Assembly: GCA_013812515.1 (NCBI GenBank)
Contig: JACCTI010000120.1
Coordinates: 1-19,334 of the forward strand
Length of the DNA: 19,334 nucleotides
Direction of reading: 5' to 3'
From: Chthoniobacterales bacterium
GTDB taxonomy: Bacteria > Verrucomicrobiota > Verrucomicrobiia > Chthoniobacterales > UBA10450
Numbering within the stretch: the stretch's first letter is position 1; each line of letters starts with the position of its first letter. Below the pieces are notes generated by a model. That model was not told where the DNA came from and made no database searches. It saw only the letters and a list, made by a program, of their open reading frames with translations. The position numbers and the translations under genes were made by a program. Positions 15,210 to 19,334 of this stretch are shown piece after piece.

Positions 15210-15390
15210 GGACATTGACGCCGCGTTCGCGCATTCGCCGCAGACTCTCGCCTCGCGCGGATTGGTCCGAACAAACCCGCTCGCCGTTCCACCGTGCGGT
15301 CCGCAAAAGGTGCGCTCAAAGGTTACAGATATAACCCGCTTTGTGCGGCTCCAACTTGCGTTTGCACTTTTCGCAATGCCCCCTCACCGT
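15210..15390 (-). pseudogene. possible zinc-finger (DUF1272-like) gene relic
   Basis: On the minus strand, 15316-15378 reads HCEKCKRKLEPHKAGYICNL and then stops. Skipping one base at 15318 (run CTTTGAG) continues as ERTFCG, and further down CGECANAAS. The pattern C-x2-C, then YICNLERTFC, resembles the small DUF1272 family (C-x2-C ... ICSYECTFC ... CPNCGGEL). An in-frame stop lies shortly upstream and the CPNC end is not clear. If correct it is a dead gene of about 70 codons. This rests on a short motif match. Confidence 0.35.
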
Positions 15391-15480
15391 CGAAAGCCAT
15401 TAAGCAGTCTCCTGCGTTGCTGGCGGGTGCTGGCGAGAGTAACGTCGAACACAGATGCGCGCGAGCGTTTCCCCTCACAG

Positions 15481-15921
15481 ATGCACAACGGCAACTCCAT
15501 CGTCATGCACGCCCCGCGGATGGCGATCTTCGAAACCGCGGCCAACCTGGAACTGTGGCCGAAAATTCTCCCGCATTATCGTTACATCCATTATCTCGAG
15601 CGCAGCGCGGGGCGTAACATCGTGATGATGGGCGCTGTTCGTTCCGGAATCCCGATCGCGTGGACTTCGGAGCAGATCATTGACCGCGCCAACCTCGAGG
15701 TCCGCTTTCATCACCTAAAGGCCTTTACCAAAGGCATGCGCGTGGTCTGGACTTTCAACGAGACACCGGCCGGCGTGCTGGTGGAGATTGTGCACGACCT
15801 GCAATTTCGTCTCCCGGCACTCGCGCCCATCGCGGATCAGGTAATCGGTAATTTCTTCATCCATCACGTCGCGAACGAAACGTTGCGGCACATGAAAACT
15901 CATCTGGAAGCGCGGGGTTAA
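15481..15921 (+). CDS. SRPBCC (START/cyclase-like) superfamily protein
   Basis: This 146-residue protein begins with the SRPBCC-style strand MHNGNSIVMHAPRMAIFETA, then LELWPKILPHYRYIHYLE, a central beta region (GIPIAWTSEQIID, EVRFHHLKAFTKGMRVVWTF) and a long C-terminal helix (IGNFFIHHVANETLRHMKTHLE). The fold forms a hydrophobic cavity; family members include polyketide aromatase/cyclases and lipid or ligand carriers. The frame is open back to 15205, but the extension has no homology and low-quality composition, so ATG 15481 is chosen. A beta-ketoacyl synthase starts nine bases after its stop, so a role on the product of that synthase is plausible. That role is inferred from position only; catalytic residues cannot be named. 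Confidence 0.85.
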   Translation: MHNGNSIVMHAPRMAIFETAANLELWPKILPHYRYIHYLERSAGRNIVMMGAVRSGIPIAWTSEQIIDRANLEVRFHHLKAFTKGMRVVWTFNETPAGVLVEIVHDLQFRLPALAPIADQVIGNFFIHHVANETLRHMKTHLEARG

Positions 15922-15930
15922 AGCAGGCGA

Positions 15931-17184
15931 ATGCGAAATGGAACTCTCCGCCGGGCGGTGATCACCGGCATCGGTCCGATCACCTGTATTGGGACCGGGA
16001 GAGAAAAATTCTGGCGCGGCCTTCGCTCGGAGAAAAGTGGAATCAAGCGCATCTCTAGCTTCGATACGACAGCGTTTCATGCGCATTGTGGCGGCGAGAT
16101 CGACGACTGGATTCCGGAAGATCATTTTCCGCCGCACCGGTTGAAGCGGCTTGATCGTTATGCGCAGTTCGCTGTCGCTTCCACGCGCATGGCGCTCGAG
16201 GACGCTGGTCTCTCCTGGTCGCGCGAGAATCCGCAGCACCGCGTCGGCGTCAGCTTCGGCACCGCCCTCGGCGGGATCGCGAATGCGGAAGATCAACACG
16301 CTCACTTTTTAAAGAAGGGCACGCGTGGAGTGAATCAAACGCTCGCGTTACAGGTCTTCGGCGGGTCTGCCCATTCAAACATCGCAATTGAATTCGGCTT
16401 TCGCGGTGTCGGCACCACCAACTCGAACAGCTGCGCCAGCGGGACGGTCGCAGTCGGTGAGGCCTTGCGTTATATCCGGGATGATTTCGCCGACGTCGTC
16501 ATTGCAGGCGGCGCGGAAGCCCCCTTAAGTCCGCTCACGTTCGGCGCGTTCGCTATCATCAAGACGATGAGCCAATCAACCGGTGATCCGGCCGAGGCAT
16601 GCCGGCCGTTCGATCTGGCGCGCGACGGGTTTGTCATGGGAGAAGGCGCCGCTTCTCTCGTGATTGAGGAGCTCGAACATGCGCGATCGCGCGGCGTGCA
16701 CATCTACGCTGAAGTGCTCGGCTACAGTCTGAACAATGACGCCTTTCACATGACGTCTCCACTGCCGGGCGGCGAATCCTCTATTCGCGCGATGCGTGAT
16801 GCCTTGGCGGACGCGCGCCTTGCACCGGAGCAGATCGATTATGTGAATGCGCACGCGAGCTCCACTCAGCTCAACGACAGCACGGAGACAATGGCTTTGA
16901 AGCAGGTCTTCGGTGAGCACGCGAGGCGCTTCGCGGTAAGCGGCACGAAGAGCTTCACGGGCCATCCGCTCGGCGCGACCGGCGCGATCGAAGCCGCCAT
17001 TTGCTCGTTAGCCATCGAGGAAAGCTGGCTCCCGCCCACCCTTAATCGTGTGCACCCTGATCCTGCCTGTGATCTGGACGTCGTGCCTAACGAGGGCCGG
17101 CCCGCGAAGCTCAATCATGTCCTGAGCAATTCGTTCGGTTTCGGCGGCATTAACGCCTGCATCGTCCTCGGCCGGATTCATTAA
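15931..17184 (+). CDS. beta-ketoacyl-ACP synthase family protein (FabF/KAS II-like)
   Basis: The enzyme condenses malonyl-ACP with an acyl thioester. The 417-residue protein has a thiolase fold with the Cys-His-His triad: Cys168 in TNSNSCASGT, His308 in YVNAHASSTQLND and His345 in KSFTGHPLGATGA, plus Lys340. The end FGFGGINACIVLG is typical. The usual AHGTST is AHASST here, and the protein is more diverged than a standard housekeeping FabF, which with the preceding SRPBCC gene suggests a specialised acyl or polyketide product. The start at ATG 15931 has AGCAGG about eight bases ahead. No acyl carrier protein, ketoreductase or malonyltransferase lies in the window, so the partner proteins must be elsewhere. 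A terminator begins within its last codons. The KAS family is certain; which KAS and what product are not. Confidence 0.92.
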   Translation: MRNGTLRRAVITGIGPITCIGTGREKFWRGLRSEKSGIKRISSFDTTAFHAHCGGEIDDWIPEDHFPPHRLKRLDRYAQFAVASTRMALEDAGLSWSRENPQHRVGVSFGTALGGIANAEDQHAHFLKKGTRGVNQTLALQVFGGSAHSNIAIEFGFRGVGTTNSNSCASGTVAVGEALRYIRDDFADVVIAGGAEAPLSPLTFGAFAIIKTMSQSTGDPAEACRPFDLARDGFVMGEGAASLVIEELEHARSRGVHIYAEVLGYSLNNDAFHMTSPLPGGESSIRAMRDALADARLAPEQIDYVNAHASSTQLNDSTETMALKQVFGEHARRFAVSGTKSFTGHPLGATGAIEAAICSLAIEESWLPPTLNRVHPDPACDLDVVPNEGRPAKLNHVLSNSFGFGGINACIVLGRIH

Positions 17185-17202
17185 CCGGGGACCTATTTTT
17201 TT
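17164..17202 (+). terminator. intrinsic terminator of the SRPBCC-KAS unit
   Basis: GTCCTCGG (17164-17171, inside the last codons of the synthase) pairs with CCGGGGAC (17185-17192), eight pairs including one G-U, around a 13-base loop that holds the stop codon. Three bases later comes a run of seven T (17196-17202). This is a textbook Rho-independent terminator. Confidence 0.75.
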
Positions 17203-17301
17203 GGGCGAGCGCACGCTGCCAGAGCAATTGCCGAAATCATTTCCGGTCCGCGACACTTGTGCCGGAGGCGTTGACCCCGGCGGGTCCGACGTGGCTCCCA
17301 C

Positions 17302-17347
17302 AAAAGACCGGGTTCGGCGTGCCCGGCTACAACTTCGCCCGAACCGG
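17302..17347 (-). terminator. probable intrinsic terminator downstream of trmD
   Basis: On the minus strand CCGGTTCGG (17347-17339) pairs with CCGAACCCGG (17317-17308), nine pairs with one bulged base, followed at once by TCTTTT. It lies about 65 bases after the trmD stop. The long loop (about 21 bases) is unusual. The same GC-rich sequence, with internal CCGGG/CCCGG symmetry, may also be a dispersed intergenic repeat. Confidence 0.45.
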
Positions 17348-17411
17348 AAACGTCTTTCGGCCATCGGTCTAGCCTAGCGTGCAGTCGATGGCAGCCTGCG
17401 CTCCCCAGAAC

Positions 17412-18092
17412 TCAGCGATCCTCTTTCGAGAGCAGATCAGGCCGGTTTTGTTCGGTTCGGGCTAGCGCCTGTTCTCTGCGCCACGCCGCAATCGCAGCGT
17501 GATTTCCGGAGAGCAACGCGTCCGGTACTTTCCAGCCGCGAAACTCAGCAGGGCGCGTGTATTGCGGCGCCTCAAGCAGACCGCTGGAGAACGAATCATC
17601 CGCCGCGGACTGCTCGTGCCCTAACACGCGTGGAAGCAGCCGCGTGACTGCATCGACCACTACAACCGCGGCGATGGCACCATTCGTCAGGACATAATCT
17701 CCGATTGAAATTTCCAAGTCCGCGAGCTGTTCGGTCACGCGGTGGTCAATCCCTTCGTAGTGCCCGCAAACGATAATCAGGTGCTGCTGCGAGGAGAACT
17801 TCGCTGCGATCTCCTGATTGAAACGCCTTCCCTGCGGGGTCATCAAGATGACCATGCTGTCATTTCTTTGCAGGGATTCGACGGCGGCAAAAATGGGCTC
17901 GGGTTTCATGACCATCCCCTGCCCGCCGCCGAACGGCGCGTCGTCCGTCATGCGGTGCTTATCCGTCGTCCAGTCGCGGAGGTTATGAATTCTCAGCTCC
18001 AGCGCACCACTTTCCTGCGCGCGCTTCATTATGCTTTCGCCCAGCGGAGCCCGGCAGATCTCGGGGAAAAGTGTCAGGATGTCGATGCGCAT
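17412..18092 (-). CDS. trmD: tRNA (guanine-N1)-methyltransferase
   Basis: TrmD methylates G37 of tRNAs with a G at position 36, preventing +1 frameshifting, with SAM held in a trefoil knot. The 226-residue protein shows DILTLFPEI, the flexible linker DDAPFGGGQGMVMKPEP, ILMTPQGRRFNQ, CGHYEGIDHRV, the knot SIGDYVLTNG and RPAEFRGWKVPDALLSGNHAAI. Length is normal. ATG 18090-18092 fits the family start. In many bacteria the order is rpsP-rimM-trmD-rplS; here khpA stands upstream, no rimM intervenes, and rplS does not follow. Confidence 0.97.
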   Translation of the reverse strand: MRIDILTLFPEICRAPLGESIMKRAQESGALELRIHNLRDWTTDKHRMTDDAPFGGGQGMVMKPEPIFAAVESLQRNDSMVILMTPQGRRFNQEIAAKFSSQQHLIIVCGHYEGIDHRVTEQLADLEISIGDYVLTNGAIAAVVVVDAVTRLLPRVLGHEQSAADDSFSSGLLEAPQYTRPAEFRGWKVPDALLSGNHAAIAAWRREQALARTEQNRPDLLSKEDR

Positions 18093-18117
18093 TCGCGACC
18101 CGAGGTTGAACTTGTAG

Positions 18118-18138
18118 AGGCGTTTGTGTCAAACGCCT
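18118..18138 (-). promoter_or_regulatory. perfect hairpin between khpA and trmD
   Basis: AGGCGTTTG and CAAACGCCT are perfect 9-bp arms with a three-base loop (18127-18129). On the minus strand it ends 25 bases before the trmD start codon and is not followed by a T run. It could be an RNA processing or attenuation site that sets trmD expression apart from rpsP. Confidence 0.5.
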
Positions 18139-18190
18139 GACGCGGGAAGGTGTTTGCCGAGTCCGGCGCTTGGGACAAGCGCGTCTGCAA

Positions 18191-18421
18191 CTACTCGATG
18201 ATCTCGAGTGTGGCGCGTTGATCGTGCCGTGCGGCGGAACTGGAAAGAAGCGCGCGAATAGCCTGAATCGTTTGTCCGTTGCGACCGATGATCCGGCCGA
18301 CGTCGCTCTGCCGCATTTGAAGACGGAAGAGGAAGGTCTTGCCGTTTGCGATTTCCGAGAGCATCACCTCGTCGGGAAACTCGACGAGCTGGCGGATGAC
18401 GAATTCGAGAAATTGCTTCAT
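18191..18421 (-). CDS. khpA: KhpA-type KH-domain RNA-binding protein
   Basis: This is a 76-residue single KH domain of the YlqC/KhpA family, which binds RNA and in Gram-positive species works with KhpB. The RNA-binding GxxG loop is seen in DVGRIIGRNGQTIQAIRALL (GRNG), preceded by EFVIRQLVEFPDEV. Family length is normal. It occupies the place between rpsP and trmD, a common location for this gene next to or in place of rimM. ATG 18419-18421 is the natural start. It is separated from rpsP by an 82-base gap that folds into a large hairpin. Confidence 0.92.
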   Translation of the reverse strand: MKQFLEFVIRQLVEFPDEVMLSEIANGKTFLFRLQMRQSDVGRIIGRNGQTIQAIRALLSSSAARHDQRATLEIIE

Positions 18422-18439
18422 CTAAGGCCCTCTATTGTT

Positions 18440-18504
18440 GCGGCGGGGTGTGACCGCCGAAAGCGCGAACTCGGGGCAGAAGACTTCGGCGGTCATCCCG
18501 CCGC
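18440..18504 (-). promoter_or_regulatory. large 65-base hairpin in the rpsP-khpA gap
   Basis: GCGGCGGG-GTG-TGACCGCCGAA (18440-18461) matches the reverse complement of 18485-18504 (GCGGCGGG-A-TGACCGCCGAA), about 19 pairs with a small bulge. Each arm can also fold on itself (CGGCGG with CCGCCG), so two small hairpins compete with one long one. The right arm touches the rpsP stop codon. No T run follows on the minus strand. It may cut transcription or stabilise the rpsP message. Confidence 0.55.
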
Positions 18505-18776
18505 TACACCGCCGCTTCTGCGACAGGAGTCGCCGCGACCTTCTTGTTCTTCTTGATCAGACTGCGCACCGTATCGGAGGGCTGTGCGCCTTTCGAAATC
18601 CAGTGATCAATGCGATCCAGCTTCAGCGTACTGTTATGGTCCTTCTTCTTCGGATCGTAGGTGCCGATGATCTCGATGAATTTGCCGTCGCGCGGGCTGC
18701 GGCTATCCGCCACTACGACCTTGTAGTACGGGCGGTTGGTCGTGCCTTCTCTTCGTAGTCTGATTGAAACTGCCAT
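18504..18776 (-). CDS. rpsP: 30S ribosomal protein bS16
   Basis: bS16 is a small-subunit assembly protein. The 90-residue sequence begins MAVSIRLRREGTTNRPYYKV, followed by VADSRSPRDGKFIEIIGTYDP, LKLDRIDHWISKGAQPSDTV and a short basic and alanine-rich tail. All are standard for the family. It lies between ffh and khpA on the same strand. ATG 18774-18776 is unambiguous. Confidence 0.98.
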   Translation of the reverse strand: MAVSIRLRREGTTNRPYYKVVVADSRSPRDGKFIEIIGTYDPKKKDHNSTLKLDRIDHWISKGAQPSDTVRSLIKKNKKVAATPVAEAAV

Positions 18777-18800
18777 GTTGTTGGTTCTGTCGGTAATTCC

Positions 18801-18857
18801 CCCTCACCTGGCGCTGACGCGTCCTCCTCTCCCTTAGGGAGAGGATTGAGGCGAGGG
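18801..18857. repeat. REP-like palindromic repeat in the ffh-rpsP gap
   Basis: The core is a perfect 8-bp stem CCTCTCCC-TTA-GGGAGAGG (18826-18844), within outer arms CCCTCACC (18801-18808) and GGCGAGGG (18850-18857). The reverse-complement side (CCTCAATCCTCTCCC then AAGGGAGAGG) closely matches 2385-2409 of the element at 2355-2526 (CCCCAACTCTCTCC then GCGGGAGAGG), and the base AATTCC precedes the CTCACC here as it does there. They look like members of one dispersed family. Confidence 0.6.
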
Positions 18858-18863
18858 CTCGTC

Positions 18864-19334
18864 TTAATTCTTCATTCGCGCCATCTGCGCCATCATCTTC
18901 TTCATTTTCCCGGCGTTCTTCATCATCTTACGCATCTGGTTGAAACGCTGGAGCAGATCATTCACTTCCGTGACACTGCTGCCGCTACCTCGAGCGATGC
19001 GCTGACGCCGCCGGGCATTCAGAATGTCGGGCCGCGTCCGCTCTTTGCTTGTCATTGAGAGGACAATCGCTTCAGTGCGTTTGATCTGCTTCTCGTCGAC
19101 GGAAAGACCCTGCATGTTACTCAGCCCCGGGATCATGCCAAGGAGATTCTCCAGCGGTCCCATCTTCCGCATCATCTTGAATTGGGCCAGGAAGTCGTTG
19201 AAGTCGAATGACGCGGTCCGGAGCTTCCGCTCCATGCGAGCGGCTTCCTCTTCGTCGAAAGCTTCCGCCGCTTTCTCGACGAGGCCGAGGATATCGCCCA
19301 TCCCGAGAATGCGGCCCGCGAGCCGGTCCGGCAC
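18864..19334 (-). CDS. ffh: signal recognition particle protein, C-terminal part
   Basis: Ffh (SRP54) binds 4.5S RNA and signal peptides and targets membrane proteins to the Sec machinery. The window holds the last 156 residues: the end of the NG GTPase domain (DRLAGRILGMGDILGLVEKA) and the methionine-rich M domain (FKMMRKMGPLENLLGMIPG; RRRQRIARGSGSSVTEVNDLL; NQMRKMMKNAGKMKKMMAQM). The gene continues past the right edge, so the first visible GTG is not a real start. The stop is TAA at 18864-18866. It heads the ffh-rpsP-khpA-trmD operon. Confidence 0.97.
   Translation of the reverse strand: MPDRLAGRILGMGDILGLVEKAAEAFDEEEAARMERKLRTASFDFNDFLAQFKMMRKMGPLENLLGMIPGLSNMQGLSVDEKQIKRTEAIVLSMTSKERTRPDILNARRRQRIARGSGSSVTEVNDLLQRFNQMRKMMKNAGKMKKMMAQMARMKN

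Noticed and set aside
15205..15480. N-terminal extension of the SRPBCC protein
   Set aside because: The extra 92 residues have no domain signal, and the fold starts naturally at ATG 15481.
17008..17364. 118-residue minus-strand frame across the synthase end
   Set aside because: It is antisense to conserved KAS motifs and spans two terminators.

Overview
This 19.3 kb window is a mostly housekeeping stretch of a bacterial chromosome. It is GC-rich and densely packed. Protein family types and gene order (CPBP-comF-accD-folC, a small basic protein-bioA-tlyA-nadK, thrC-lysC, ffh-rpsP-khpA-trmD) make a soil-type member of the Verrucomicrobia the most likely source. That assignment is inferred from protein flavour and intergenic repeats, not from an rRNA gene. 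No tRNA, rRNA, CRISPR array, intact transposase or phage gene was found.

Layout. (1) Positions 1-3080 are a decayed zone read on the minus strand. It holds the 5'-truncated remnant of a CheR/CheB-type PAS signalling protein, the C-terminal scrap of a receiver domain, a GDP-mannose 4,6-dehydratase broken by several frameshifts, a 172-bp inverted-repeat element resembling a MITE, and a broken family-2 glycosyltransferase. This looks like the wreck of a surface-polysaccharide locus. (2) metG (plus) converges with one base between stops on a tight minus-strand operon encoding a CPBP membrane protease, ComF, AccD and FolC. (3) A plus-strand overlapping chain follows: small hypothetical protein, bioA, tlyA, nadK. 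(4) After about 430 bp without a gene come thrC and lysC on the minus strand (threonine and aspartate-family amino acids), with hairpins in the thrC leader and between the two genes. (5) A cupin gene (plus) is split by one missing base in an A run. Next are a possible zinc-finger gene relic (minus) and a two-gene unit of an SRPBCC cyclase-like protein plus a beta-ketoacyl synthase, closed by a clear intrinsic terminator. (6) A minus-strand translation operon ffh (partial)-rpsP-khpA-trmD ends the window. Each of its intergenic gaps carries a strong hairpin or a REP-like repeat.

How the genes work together: AccD and the ketosynthase belong to acyl-chain metabolism, FolC and MetG to one-carbon and translation supply, BioA to biotin (the cofactor of acetyl-CoA carboxylase), NadK to NADP, and Ffh/bS16/KhpA/TrmD to protein export and ribosome or tRNA maturation. 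I found no wholly new system. The points most worth a second look are the SRPBCC-ketosynthase pair without a neighbouring carrier protein, the palindromic repeat family seen at two loci, the structured gaps in the rpsP and thr-lys operons, and the dense pseudogene zone at the left end.
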